Notes under the pieces: model-generated
What the model saw: the letters and a program-made list of their open reading frames with translations, nothing else
What the model was told of the DNA's origin: nothing
The model's database searches: none
NCBI GenBank assembly: GCA_903865435.1
Contig: CAIPJS010000020.1
Coordinates: forward strand, 1 to 64,000
From: an uncultured Bacteroidota bacterium
GTDB lineage: Bacteria; Bacteroidota; Bacteroidia; Chitinophagales; Chitinophagaceae
Direction of reading: 5' to 3'
DNA length: 64,000 nt
Translations under genes and position numbers: made by a program
Shown here: positions 9,226-18,117 of the stretch, piece by piece
How positions within the stretch are numbered: the first letter of the stretch is position 1
Layout of the letters: each line of letters begins with the position of its first letter

Positions 9226-10635
9226 TTATTTTATGGGCGCTGTGTTTACCTCCCAATTGTCTGTTCTAAATAAATTAACAGGCAGACCTTCTTTATTAAA
9301 TAAATTAGGCATCGCTGTATTGTTAAATGCAAAACGAACGGCTACTGGATTTTTGATGTTTTTATTGGAAACAACAATCGTATTGCCTATAATTTTTGCC
9401 TGCGCTGGCAAAAATATTTTATCCTCACTTGCAATTTCAAAAGAGGTAATGATGTCTCCCTTTGCCATCAGTCCATTGTCCGCATTATTAAATTGAATGC
9501 TTATTTTGTCTTTATCAATAGTATGCGATTGATAAATTGGACTTTGACAAGGAATGGTTGTATAGCCATAAGTTTTATTTAATGTCAAATCACTGAGTCT
9601 TTTAGCCACTTCAATTTTACGTGTAGGATGAATATTGGTGGTATCAGGAATTAAATCGGTAATGACGACCATGCCTGTGCCATTGTGATTGGCTGCTTTT
9701 GTTTGTGCTTCTCTTAATAAGGCGCCCACATTTTTATTGCCATAGGTAAAGGGGGCAATTTGAACAAAGTAAAATGGGAAATTTTGATTCCAATGATGTC
9801 TCCAGGCATCAATCATGCCCGTAAATAATTTTTCATAAGCAAAATGTGTATTGGTATTGCTTTCGCCCTGATACCAAATCACCCCTGCAATTGAATAATT
9901 GGTTAAAGGGAAAATCATGGCATTGTATGCTTTGGATGTAATGTGCGGCCACTCATCTGCGGCGGTTAATGAATCTGCTCCTTTTTTAATGATAGCAACA
10001 TTGTTTATGACATATTCGGGCGTCCATGTTTCAGCAGGAGTCCCTCCCCAGTTTGAATTGATTAAACCAATTGGGTAATGCAATGTTTGATTTAAATTTT
10101 TTCCAAAAAAATAACCAATGGCACTAAAATGTTTCATTTCTTCTGGGCTACATACCATCCATTTCCCTTCGAGATTGTCTTGTGGAAAATCTGAGGTGGA
10201 TTTAGCCACATAAAAAAAATGAATAGACGTATTGGTTGCATTGGGTGCTTCATCCAAAGTTTCTTTTAAACTTTGATCTCCTGACCATTCCATATTGCTT
10301 TGACCACCACATACCCAAACCTCTCCAATCAATACATCTTCTAAAACAATGATATTGCTGGCACTAATGGTAATTTGATAAGGACCACCTGCGGTAGGCG
10401 TTTGTATATTACTTACCCATTTAGCGCCATTGCTGGTAGTTGCTTCATAAGTTTTATTGTCCCAACTTGTTTTGATAATTACTTTTTCAGCGGGCGCTGC
10501 CCAACCCCAAATTTTTACGGTAGATTTTTGTTGAAGCACCATATGTGACCCAATAATATTAGGCAAACGAATGGCAGCAGTTAGGTTTACACTTAAAGAT
10601 AAGAAAAGGCAAATGCCAATGAATGTTTTTTTCAT
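9226..10635 (-). CDS. Sialate O-acetylesterase-like SGNH-type esterase
   Basis: The 469-residue protein has a Sec signal peptide (cleavage near LTAA) and the sialate 9-O-acetylesterase layout: an N-terminal beta-sandwich of about 90 residues, then GGQSNMEWSG carrying the catalytic serine, WYQGESNT carrying a conserved oxyanion-hole region, and NIHPTRK carrying the catalytic histidine. Enzymes of this type remove O-acetyl groups from sialic acid or from plant polysaccharides such as xylan and pectin. It is followed in the same direction after the DUF5916 gene (12-base gap), so the two are probably co-transcribed. Substrate choice cannot be decided from sequence; no sialidase or NanA-like gene is in the window. 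Confidence 0.85.
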   Translation of the reverse strand: MKKTFIGICLFLSLSVNLTAAIRLPNIIGSHMVLQQKSTVKIWGWAAPAEKVIIKTSWDNKTYEATTSNGAKWVSNIQTPTAGGPYQITISASNIIVLEDVLIGEVWVCGGQSNMEWSGDQSLKETLDEAPNATNTSIHFFYVAKSTSDFPQDNLEGKWMVCSPEEMKHFSAIGYFFGKNLNQTLHYPIGLINSNWGGTPAETWTPEYVINNVAIIKKGADSLTAADEWPHITSKAYNAMIFPLTNYSIAGVIWYQGESNTNTHFAYEKLFTGMIDAWRHHWNQNFPFYFVQIAPFTYGNKNVGALLREAQTKAANHNGTGMVVITDLIPDTTNIHPTRKIEVAKRLSDLTLNKTYGYTTIPCQSPIYQSHTIDKDKISIQFNNADNGLMAKGDIITSFEIASEDKIFLPAQAKIIGNTIVVSNKNIKNPVAVRFAFNNTAMPNLFNKEGLPVNLFRTDNWEVNTAPIK

Positions 10636-10646
10636 GGTTTAAATTT

Positions 10647-12878
10647 TTATTTGTTCCACCAATAAGTAAGTTTTAGAACTACCGCTCTGTTTTTAACAAA
10701 TACAGGTCCAATATAGTAGTTGTCCGTATACACTATAAATAAATCCGATACTGGTTTATAGCGCCATTGAAATCTTGTATTAAAGTTTATGTTCTTTGTT
10801 TGTTCGTTGTATTGGTAAAAGGCAGTAAAAAATAATTTATCTGTCATGGTGATGTCAACCTTGGGGCCAATTAAAAGAAAATTATTATTGCCCCATGGTT
10901 GTGGAAGTTCAATACGATTATAAGTAGCGGCCACATCAAAGTTGACATAAGGCTGAATACGATATCCCATATCACCAGTTATACTTAATAAGTTACCATC
11001 TGCGTAGTAGCCTCCTTTTCTTGCTGATAAGTAATAAGTAAATTTATGTTGAGGAGCAGATATCCAGTCAAAGCCCACTGTACTCCATTGGTGTTTAGTA
11101 TGCGCTGCCAAAGTTTGTTTACCAATTTGAGTGGGATCAAAAGGGGCTAATAATTCTACATAGTCATTTTGAATGACTGTGGCGAATGTGCTCTTGTCTC
11201 TATATGTAATGAGGTAATTAAATAATTTAGTATTGTCTGTCATGTCAAAATTTGAATTATAATAATAAGTAGTAGTGAATTGAGGGCCATAACTTAAAAT
11301 AGAACCGCTTTTAGGAAAGTACAAGCGTGTTATGCTTGGCATAAATTTGATATAATTATTCCTTGGAATATAGCCTACTTCTGCATTGTAATTATTGCCT
11401 ACAATTTCATGTTGCCATGAAACAATCCAGTTTCTACTGCTGTATTGTAAATTACCTGCGTTTAAATAATCATTTCCTGTTTTATCCGGTGTAAAAGATT
11501 TTATTAAAATAGTTTTTCCCGTCCAAGGATTATTTTTAGGCGCTAAATTATATTCAAAACCAAAGTTTCTGTTGAAGGGGTTACCTACTGTTGCATTAGC
11601 ACTGGCTTGAGTGGGGTAATCAAAAGCAGTTTTATCAATATAAAATAATTCAATACTAGATTTTTTAAATAATTTTCTTTGCAAAGCAATTACGGAAAAA
11701 TTCTGTGCTAGAAGACCTGTATTTTTATCATCACTTGTTTTCATATCCATAATACCAATACGCCAATTTTTATCTAGTCTACCACTCATTCTAGCGCCAA
11801 AATCAATATTGGTATTTAATCCAATTCTTCTTGAGAAGAAGGGACGCACATTGTCAAAGCCTAAATTGGAAAACAAATCTGCGTTCTCTAAAAAGAATTG
11901 TCTTTTTTCTGGAAAGAATAATTCAAAGCGACTTAGGTTGGTGACTTGCCTATCTACTTCTACTTGAGAAAAATCGGGATTCACTGTTAAATCTAAATTG
12001 AGTGAAGAAGACAAACTTATTTTTGCATCTAATCCATAGGTGTTTCCGTTGACAGAAGTTGGGTTAATTTTTGTACCATCACTAGTTGCAAATTCTTTTG
12101 AAACATTGGATTTGAAATACGGGATTAATGAAAAATTATTTTGATGTTCAGGAAGCGGTGCATCCCAAACTAAAGATCCAGTATAAGAAAGTGAAGCAGT
12201 TGGAAATTGTCTTGGCATAGGAGCCCAGCTCGATTTCTCTGTCGTTTTTAAATCGTTTCTACTAAAGTTCACACCCCATTCTTGAATACCGGTTTTATAT
12301 CGAATAGATTTAAAAGGAATGGCTGCCTCCCAAACATATTTTGTAGCATCGTTATAAATAGCAGAGGTCCATATATTATCCCAGTTTAAATCCACGCTGC
12401 CTCCATCAAACATAGTCCCATCCCATTGAGCGCCCACTGCACTTGCACCAAAGGCAAAGCCATTGGTTAGGTCTCCATAAGTATCCAAGAATAAAATGAA
12501 ATTATCATTCTTGCCAAAGTTCCAGTCTCTTTTTAAGGACTCCACCATATCTACGCCATCACCCACTTTGGTACAAATAGCAATAATGTATAAATTATTT
12601 TCATCGTACGTCATTCTCACTTCTGTTGGTACTTTAGAAACACTTGTATCCATAGGAAGTACCATGGGAAATTTATCTACAGCCTGTGCCTTTAACCAAG
12701 ACTGTTCGTTCATTACACCATCCACTTTAATGACGTCAGTTGCTTTATGAATATAATATTTAATATTGGCGTTCTTTTTTTGTGCATTCGCATTTTGAAA
12801 TCCAAGACAGAGTCCAATGAAAAAAATAATTTGAAGTAGTTTCAATGAGGGCGGTTTAAGATTATAAAAGTGATTCAT
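10647..12878 (-). CDS. DUF5916 protein: CBM9-like domain plus outer-membrane barrel
   Basis: The 743-residue product has a signal peptide ending in NANA-Q. A carbohydrate-binding family 9-like sandwich (about residues 40-240, starting at IKVDGVMNEQSWLKA) is followed by a long beta-barrel-like region with alternating aromatic strands and the DUF5916 signature around FFPEKRQFFLENADLF and the phrase PFFSRRIGL. The C-terminal strand ends in WWNK. Members are exported outer-membrane proteins of unknown function in Bacteroidota, sometimes annotated as hydrolases. It lies just upstream of the acetylesterase-like gene, so a role in binding or passing a polysaccharide is plausible but unproven. Confidence 0.8.
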   Translation of the reverse strand: MNHFYNLKPPSLKLLQIIFFIGLCLGFQNANAQKKNANIKYYIHKATDVIKVDGVMNEQSWLKAQAVDKFPMVLPMDTSVSKVPTEVRMTYDENNLYIIAICTKVGDGVDMVESLKRDWNFGKNDNFILFLDTYGDLTNGFAFGASAVGAQWDGTMFDGGSVDLNWDNIWTSAIYNDATKYVWEAAIPFKSIRYKTGIQEWGVNFSRNDLKTTEKSSWAPMPRQFPTASLSYTGSLVWDAPLPEHQNNFSLIPYFKSNVSKEFATSDGTKINPTSVNGNTYGLDAKISLSSSLNLDLTVNPDFSQVEVDRQVTNLSRFELFFPEKRQFFLENADLFSNLGFDNVRPFFSRRIGLNTNIDFGARMSGRLDKNWRIGIMDMKTSDDKNTGLLAQNFSVIALQRKLFKKSSIELFYIDKTAFDYPTQASANATVGNPFNRNFGFEYNLAPKNNPWTGKTILIKSFTPDKTGNDYLNAGNLQYSSRNWIVSWQHEIVGNNYNAEVGYIPRNNYIKFMPSITRLYFPKSGSILSYGPQFTTTYYYNSNFDMTDNTKLFNYLITYRDKSTFATVIQNDYVELLAPFDPTQIGKQTLAAHTKHQWSTVGFDWISAPQHKFTYYLSARKGGYYADGNLLSITGDMGYRIQPYVNFDVAATYNRIELPQPWGNNNFLLIGPKVDITMTDKLFFTAFYQYNEQTKNINFNTRFQWRYKPVSDLFIVYTDNYYIGPVFVKNRAVVLKLTYWWNK

Positions 12879-12957
12879 TCAATCGTTTGAGAAATAAATT
12901 TAATGCTTTTAAATTATTAATTTAATCTTATCTTTAAGACAAGTATAAAACTTTAAT

Positions 12958-14253
12958 ATGATGTCATTTAATCGAAGAAAATTCATTTCATTATCTGCTT
13001 TGACTGCAGGTACATTGGGTATCGGAAATCAACTATTTGGAGCCAATGTGTATGATACACACAATGAACAAAATCTACCCAAAGCCATTCGCGAATTGCA
13101 ATCTATGAAGCCTGGTATTGTGCCTATTGCGGTTGAGGAAAGAAAACAAAGAATTGCCAAAGCACAAAGCCTAATGGAGCAAGAGAAATTAGATGCCATT
13201 TTTTTAGAAGGCACTACTTCTTGTTTTTATTTTACTGGCATGCATTGGGGGCAAAGTGAAAGAACTTTTGGGGTAGTGATTCCTGCAAAAGGTGCATTAA
13301 CTTATGTATGCCCTAAATTTGAAGAAGACAGGGCAAGAGAATTAATTCTTCCAGTTTTTGGTGACGAAGTGCGTTGCTGGGAAGAGCATGAGAGTCCTTA
13401 TGAAATCATATTAGGCATTATTAAAGACAAAGGCGTAGTACATCATAAGATAGGAATGGAAGAAAGAGTTCGTTTTTTCATTGCTAATGGTGTTAAAAAA
13501 ATAGCAACAGGTTTTGAGGTAGTAGATGCAACACCCATCACGGCTGGATGTAGAATGATTAAATCAAAAGCAGAAATTGCTTTAATGCAAAAAGCCAATG
13601 ATGTGACCATTGAGGCCTACAAAGCGGCATTCACAAGCATTCGCGCAGGCATGTCCCAAACAGAATTAAGCAATAATATTACTGCTGCATTTCACAAACT
13701 TGGTTTTAACGGAGGGGCTTCTGTTCAAGTGGGTAAATATGCTGCATTACCACATGGAAGTATTGTACCACAAACCATTCGTGAAGGAGATGTGGTGATG
13801 ATTGATGGTGGAACCAGTTGTGAAGGGTATGCTTCTGACATTACTAGAACGATTGTTGTTGGCAAAGCAACACAAAGACAAATTGATGTTTGGAATTTGG
13901 AGAAAAAAGCGCAGGATGCTGCTTTTGCAGCGATAAAAATTGGGGCACCTTGCGAACAAGTAGATGCGGCAGCAAGAGCCGTTATAGAAAATGGAGGCTT
14001 TAGTAAAAATTATAAACTTCCAGGTTTACCGCATAGAACCGGTCATGGTATTGGCTTAGAAGGACATGAGTGGACCAATTTTGTAAAGGGAAATAAAACA
14101 CCTATTGCTGTTGGAATGTGTTTTAGTAATGAACCAACCATTTCTATTCCTGGTGAATTTGGCATCCGACTTGAAGATTGCGTTTATATAGCCGAAGACG
14201 GCGCCCATTTTTTTACCAAGCAAAGTATTTCTATTGATCAACCCTTTGGTTAA
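12958..14253 (+). CDS. Xaa-Pro aminopeptidase-like M24 peptidase with Tat signal
   Basis: The N-terminus MSFNRRKFISLSALT is a twin-arginine signal, so this 431-residue enzyme is exported folded, with metals loaded. A creatinase-like N-terminal domain (about 60-200) leads into the pita-bread M24 domain, where the five metal ligands are visible: D283, D294, H363, E392 and E406. These enzymes use two Mn or Co ions to remove an N-terminal residue before proline. A creatinase-type or cyclic-imide activity cannot be excluded. The stop codon overlaps the stop of the convergent stalk-protein gene by four bases. The gene is monocistronic. Confidence 0.87.
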   Translation: MMSFNRRKFISLSALTAGTLGIGNQLFGANVYDTHNEQNLPKAIRELQSMKPGIVPIAVEERKQRIAKAQSLMEQEKLDAIFLEGTTSCFYFTGMHWGQSERTFGVVIPAKGALTYVCPKFEEDRARELILPVFGDEVRCWEEHESPYEIILGIIKDKGVVHHKIGMEERVRFFIANGVKKIATGFEVVDATPITAGCRMIKSKAEIALMQKANDVTIEAYKAAFTSIRAGMSQTELSNNITAAFHKLGFNGGASVQVGKYAALPHGSIVPQTIREGDVVMIDGGTSCEGYASDITRTIVVGKATQRQIDVWNLEKKAQDAAFAAIKIGAPCEQVDAAARAVIENGGFSKNYKLPGLPHRTGHGIGLEGHEWTNFVKGNKTPIAVGMCFSNEPTISIPGEFGIRLEDCVYIAEDGAHFFTKQSISIDQPFG

Positions 14254-15596
14254 TTAACTCTATCAATGGTGAGCAGCACCGAAGGGGTAGCTGGGCGTGA
14301 AGGTGTTAATTGTGTTAAAGTTCCTGTAGGGATACTGGTACTATTTTTAATACTGTAATACAATTCAACATAATCATTGGCCCCAAGGTCCACATAATAA
14401 GCACCCGTAAGCATGTTTTTTATTCCACTACCAGTAATATTAAAATTAACATTGGTATTTAAATAAGCCGATCCATTGCGTCTAATCCAAACACTTGCGA
14501 TATCTGCACCTACATCATTTTTTAATAGCTGAATGGCATATTTCACATTGTAAATACCCGCATGCAATACAGTAATTTTTGTAGGAAGCCCGCTGGTATT
14601 GTTGGTCACCGTTATATTATTAGCAAAGCTCATGTATGAAAATTTTAATGCAGTGGCGGTAGATACCAATGCAGGTTGGGCAGCAGTATCATAAAAACTT
14701 CCATAATCGTCTCGGATAGGGGTATAACCCAAAGCCGTACTAATATCTGCAGCTGCAATTTCGCCTATATTTATTTTTTTATTGATTCGATTGCTAAGTG
14801 ATGCAGTATCTATTTTATTTAATTTGCTATCAATCCTTGTACTTAAAGAACTGGTATCTGTTTTAGTAACCAATTTAATCCTATTGGATAAACTTAAGGT
14901 ATCTACACTATTTAATTTTTGATTGATTCGATTCGACAGGCTAAGGGTATCTGTACTATTTAATTTTAAATTGATTCTCGCAGATAATTTTGACGTGTCT
15001 GCACTGTTTAATTTTGTAGCAAGCAAACCTGTTACAACTGTACTGGCAGGTTTTAAACTATCTGAGGTATTGTTTATTTTATCAATGGCTAAAAATTCTT
15101 TTAAATCTTTTAAGTTGTCAAAGCCAGTGCCACCTTGAGTTAAACCAATAATTCCATTGATATTTTGTGCACCTACATTGTCTGCATAAAATGAAAATGG
15201 AACATAATTTATTTTTTGCGTGCCCATATTGATGAAACTGAAATCGCCAAGTGTATCCACTTCAATTTGTAAATATTTTTCTGTTTTAGACCAATTGATA
15301 TTCTCAAAAGGGCCTACTGTAATATTTTTATTATTTTCAAGAACACCCACCATAATGGTAAATAAACCCAATGCATTGGTGGTCACAGGCACAATCTCTT
15401 GGTATTCATTTTTTATGCTGTTGGTATCGGTCTTAATAGAAATACGCACATTTAATAATTTGTTTGGAAGAATTTGACCATTATTATTTCTTGCAATGGC
15501 TTGAAAATTAATTCCTTTATTGCTTTGCGCTTGAAGGGATAAGGGCAACATTAGGGTACATAAAATGGTAAGAAGATAAATACATTTATAATTCAT
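14250..15596 (-). CDS. Secreted stalk-like surface protein with 16-residue repeats and C1q-like end domain
   Basis: After a signal peptide (cleavage near LQAQ) comes a beta-sandwich module beginning GINFQAIARNNNGQ that is common at the N-terminus of Bacteroidota surface proteins (residues 25-140). Residues 195-273 hold five near-copies of a 16-residue unit of the type KLNSTDTLSLSNRINQ, with a hydrophobic pattern that suits a trimeric coiled stalk. The end domain (300-448) is beta-rich and resembles C1q/TNF-like or phage tail-tip domains (HAGIYNVKYAIQ ... YVELYYSI). This is the architecture of a fibre or adhesin. The gene lies four bases downstream of a small gene with a type IX-like C-terminus, which suggests a surface assembly pair. 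Function inferred from architecture only. Confidence 0.7.
   Translation of the reverse strand: MNYKCIYLLTILCTLMLPLSLQAQSNKGINFQAIARNNNGQILPNKLLNVRISIKTDTNSIKNEYQEIVPVTTNALGLFTIMVGVLENNKNITVGPFENINWSKTEKYLQIEVDTLGDFSFINMGTQKINYVPFSFYADNVGAQNINGIIGLTQGGTGFDNLKDLKEFLAIDKINNTSDSLKPASTVVTGLLATKLNSADTSKLSARINLKLNSTDTLSLSNRINQKLNSVDTLSLSNRIKLVTKTDTSSLSTRIDSKLNKIDTASLSNRINKKINIGEIAAADISTALGYTPIRDDYGSFYDTAAQPALVSTATALKFSYMSFANNITVTNNTSGLPTKITVLHAGIYNVKYAIQLLKNDVGADIASVWIRRNGSAYLNTNVNFNITGSGIKNMLTGAYYVDLGANDYVELYYSIKNSTSIPTGTLTQLTPSRPATPSVLLTIDRVN
14778..15014 (-). repeat. Five tandem 48-bp coding repeats
   Basis: Consecutive units translate as KLNS(A/T/V)DT-SLS-RIN with one unit (VTKTDTSSLSTRIDS) shorter and more diverged. 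Related DNA units such as 'atttaatttt(g/a)(a)attgatt' repeat at about 48-base steps. The block is prone to copy-number change by recombination. Confidence 0.75.
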
Positions 15597-15600
15597 AGAT

Positions 15601-16122
15601 CTATATTTTAATTATTTTATAAGTTTTACTTTCTGTTAATTTCATGTCCACAATATAATGGACTAGTATAAAGTAAATTCCAGTATTTGCCGAAATAAAA
15701 GGAATGCGAAGGTTAAAGTGAACGCCACTAAATGGGCCTTTCAACATTTCTTTGGGTTGACCAAAGGCATCTGTTATTTGAATGCTTTCAATCATGACAC
15801 CCAATTGATTGCAATAAATATTTATAAAATCAGGTGTAGGATTGGGGCCTAATACGAATTGAATGTCTACTTTGTTTTTATTTTTTATAAAGTTGTTATT
15901 GATATTGGGCTGTATCCATCCACCCGTTAAAATAAATCCACTAGGATGAATCAAAGTATTTGTGAATACAGTTTCGCCCATACTCCATTGCATTGTTTCT
16001 GCGTTTGCGTATAGGCTACTTCCATTTACATTTACAAAAGGCGTAAATTTATTTTGCGCTTTGATGCTTTTAAAAAATAATTGAAAAAGCAAAAGAAAGA
16101 TCCATTTTTTCATAAGAATCAT
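15601..16122 (-). CDS. Small exported protein with type IX secretion-like C-terminal domain
   Basis: The open frame reaches a TTG at 16143, but that base triplet lies inside a TAnnTTTG box. The ATGs at 16122 (MILMKKW) or 16113 (MKKW) give a good signal peptide ending KSIKA-Q. The mature protein is only about 145 residues. Its last 75 residues, with GQPKEML, NTGIYFILVHY and the final KTYKIIKI, fit the type A sorting domain that sends proteins through the type IX secretion system. The short N-terminal part (SLYANAETMQWSMGETVFTN) resembles the segment that usually precedes such tails in large surface proteins. The gene sits four bases upstream of the stalk-protein gene. It could be a minimal carrier or anchor for that protein. 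Confidence 0.65.
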   Translation of the reverse strand: MILMKKWIFLLLFQLFFKSIKAQNKFTPFVNVNGSSLYANAETMQWSMGETVFTNTLIHPSGFILTGGWIQPNINNNFIKNKNKVDIQFVLGPNPTPDFINIYCNQLGVMIESIQITDAFGQPKEMLKGPFSGVHFNLRIPFISANTGIYFILVHYIVDMKLTESKTYKIIKI

Positions 16123-16140
16123 TTTAATGATTAAAAGGGC

Positions 16141-16148
16141 CAAATCTA
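16141..16148 (-). promoter_or_regulatory. Bacteroidota -7 box (TAGATTTG)
   Basis: On the minus strand bases 16148-16141 read TAGATTTG, an exact match to the TAnnTTTG element recognised by the Bacteroidota primary sigma factor. It lies about 20 bases before the chosen ATG of the type IX-like gene and argues against the longer TTG start. No clear -33 TTG was found at the expected spacing, and such boxes occur by chance in AT-rich DNA. Confidence 0.4.
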
Positions 16149-16263
16149 TTTTATAAAAACGGATTCATCTTATTATCCATAGTAGAAAACAACCGAATAA
16201 ATTTTAAAAAAATGGGTACGATTTTACTGTCTTTGGGACGTATTTATTTTTTGAGATAAGCTA

Positions 16264-16309
16264 AGCAATTGCTACTCATCAATTTACAAATTGAGTTTAT
16301 TGCAATAAA
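16264..16309. promoter_or_regulatory. Two palindromes upstream of the M20 amidohydrolase
   Basis: AGCAATTGCT (16264-16273) and TTTATTGCAATAAA (16296-16309) are both perfect palindromes, 34 bases apart centre to centre, in the 230-base gap between divergent genes. They share the core GCAAT/ATTGC and could be paired operator sites for one dimeric regulator. No regulator gene is adjacent. Confidence 0.4.
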
Positions 16310-16373
16310 AAGATTTTAATCTAAGGAGTCATTCTTAATATATTTTTTTGTAACTTAAATTCAAATTAATCTT

Positions 16374-17999
16374 ATGAATAAACAAATGACCAAATTTGCA
16401 CAATTGCTGTTTTTTGTAATGGCAATTTTATTTTGCATGCCTGTTTTTGCGCAAAAAAAATATACAGAAAAAGACATTGCAGCGATGAAACAAAAGCTTT
16501 ACACCAGTGTTGCTGGACATGCAAAAGATGTACAAGTAATGGTAGATAAAGTTTTTAGTTTTGGTGAATTGGGCTTTCAAGAATTTGAAACCTCTGCTTA
16601 CCTTACGAGTGTGCTAGAAAAAAATGGCTTTGCCATTGAAAAAAATATTTCAAATGTTCCAACTGCTTGGATGGCTAAATGGGGAACAGGTTCTCCAGTG
16701 ATTGCACTCGGTAGTGATATAGATTGTATTCCAAAAGCTTCACAAAAACCAGGTGTTGCGTATAAAGATCCAATCGTAGAAGGTGCGCCGGGTCATGGTG
16801 AAGGACACAATTCTGGACAAGCTGTAATTATTTATGCAGCCATTGCCATGAAAGAAATGATGGAGAAAGAACACATGCCAGGAACGATTGTTATTTGGCC
16901 TGGTGTTGCAGAAGAATTAGTTGCAACAAAAGCTTGGTATGTAAGAGATGGATATTTTAAAAATATTGACGCATGTATTTTTACGCATGTGAGTGGAAGT
17001 TTTGGATCCAATTATGGAGACAATGGAGGCAATGGTTTAGTGAGCGTACGTTTTGATTTTAATGGAGAAGCGGCACATGCTGCTGGTGCACCATGGCGTG
17101 GTAAAAGTGCATTGGATGGTGTTGAATTAATGGACATAGGATGGAATTTTAAAAGAGAACACTTAAAACCAACCAATCGTTCTCATTATGTGGTAGTAGA
17201 CGGTGGGGACCAACCCAATGTCGTTCCAAGTAAGGCAAGTGTTTGGTATTATTTTAGAGAGCGAACGTATGAAGACATCAAAGCCAATTATGAAACAGGA
17301 ATTAAAATTGCTGATGGTGCTGCTATGATGACCGGTACAACCGTTACACATCAAATTTTAGGTGCTGCATGGCCAGGGCATTTTAACAAGCCTTTGGCCG
17401 AAGCGATGTATGCCAATATTAAAAAAGTTGGAATGCCTGTTTGGGATGATAAGGATATGGAAATGGCAAGAGCCGTTCAAGCTTTAGTAGAAGCACCTAA
17501 AAAAGATATGGAAGGTAATCCCATCAATGGTTTAAAAACAACTATTGATACGATTAAAGGTTCTGTACCTTTTTCATGGGGTGGAGGATCGGATGATATT
17601 GCTGATATCTCCTGGAATGTACCTACCATTGTTTTGGGTTATCCTGCCAATATACCTGGTACCAAAGGACATCATTGGGCAGATGCCATTGCCATGGCCA
17701 CACCTATTGCACATAAAGGTTCATTAGCAGGTGCAGAAGCAGCAGCCATGACTTTATTGGATTGCTTTACCAATCCAAAATTAATTCAGGATGCAAAAGC
17801 CTATTTTACGGATGTACAAAATAAAGATGTAAAATATACTCCATTTATAACTGCAAACGATCCACCAGCTATTCACTTGAATAAAGAAATCATGCAGAAG
17901 TATAGAGAGCAAATGAAACCCTTCTATTATAACGAAGCGAAGTATGGTACTTATTTAGAACAATTAGGGGTGACTTACCCAACGGTTAAAAAACCATAA
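16374..17999 (+). CDS. Exported M20 amidohydrolase, AbgB-like
   Basis: The 541-residue protein has a signal peptide (cleavage near PVFA-Q) and the M20 metallopeptidase core: GSDIDCIP (first metal Asp region), EGHNSGQ, and EELVAT with the catalytic and metal-bridging glutamates. The dimerisation domain is inserted at about 220-340. The C-terminal stretch HHWADAIAMATPIAHKG follows the pattern of AbgB (p-aminobenzoyl-glutamate hydrolase subunit) and related amidohydrolases. Unlike E. coli AbgB it is exported, so it probably cleaves N-acyl or aminobenzoyl amino acids in the periplasm. It is monocistronic, with palindromes upstream and a terminator downstream. Substrate is not decided by sequence. 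Confidence 0.82.
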   Translation: MNKQMTKFAQLLFFVMAILFCMPVFAQKKYTEKDIAAMKQKLYTSVAGHAKDVQVMVDKVFSFGELGFQEFETSAYLTSVLEKNGFAIEKNISNVPTAWMAKWGTGSPVIALGSDIDCIPKASQKPGVAYKDPIVEGAPGHGEGHNSGQAVIIYAAIAMKEMMEKEHMPGTIVIWPGVAEELVATKAWYVRDGYFKNIDACIFTHVSGSFGSNYGDNGGNGLVSVRFDFNGEAAHAAGAPWRGKSALDGVELMDIGWNFKREHLKPTNRSHYVVVDGGDQPNVVPSKASVWYYFRERTYEDIKANYETGIKIADGAAMMTGTTVTHQILGAAWPGHFNKPLAEAMYANIKKVGMPVWDDKDMEMARAVQALVEAPKKDMEGNPINGLKTTIDTIKGSVPFSWGGGSDDIADISWNVPTIVLGYPANIPGTKGHHWADAIAMATPIAHKGSLAGAEAAAMTLLDCFTNPKLIQDAKAYFTDVQNKDVKYTPFITANDPPAIHLNKEIMQKYREQMKPFYYNEAKYGTYLEQLGVTYPTVKKP

Positions 18000-18053
18000 G
18001 CGCTAGTGAAAAGCTCATTAGAACAGCTAAGTTTTTAAAAAGTATTTAAATTT

Positions 18054-18089
18054 AAAAGCTCGCCCTATTTATTAGGACGAGCTTTTTTT
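18054..18089. terminator. Terminator after the M20 amidohydrolase
   Basis: AAAAGCTCGCCCTA pairs with TAGGACGAGCTTTT, with one internal mismatch, around a short TTTAT loop and is followed by a T run. It separates two convergent genes and can act on both strands. Confidence 0.75.
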
Positions 18090-18117
18090 ATGCGCGTAAA
18101 TTATTTTTAAAAATTGA

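Noticed and set aside
14778-15014. CRISPR-like array
   Set aside because: The repeats are in frame in a coding gene with no unique spacers between near-identical units, so they are protein repeats.
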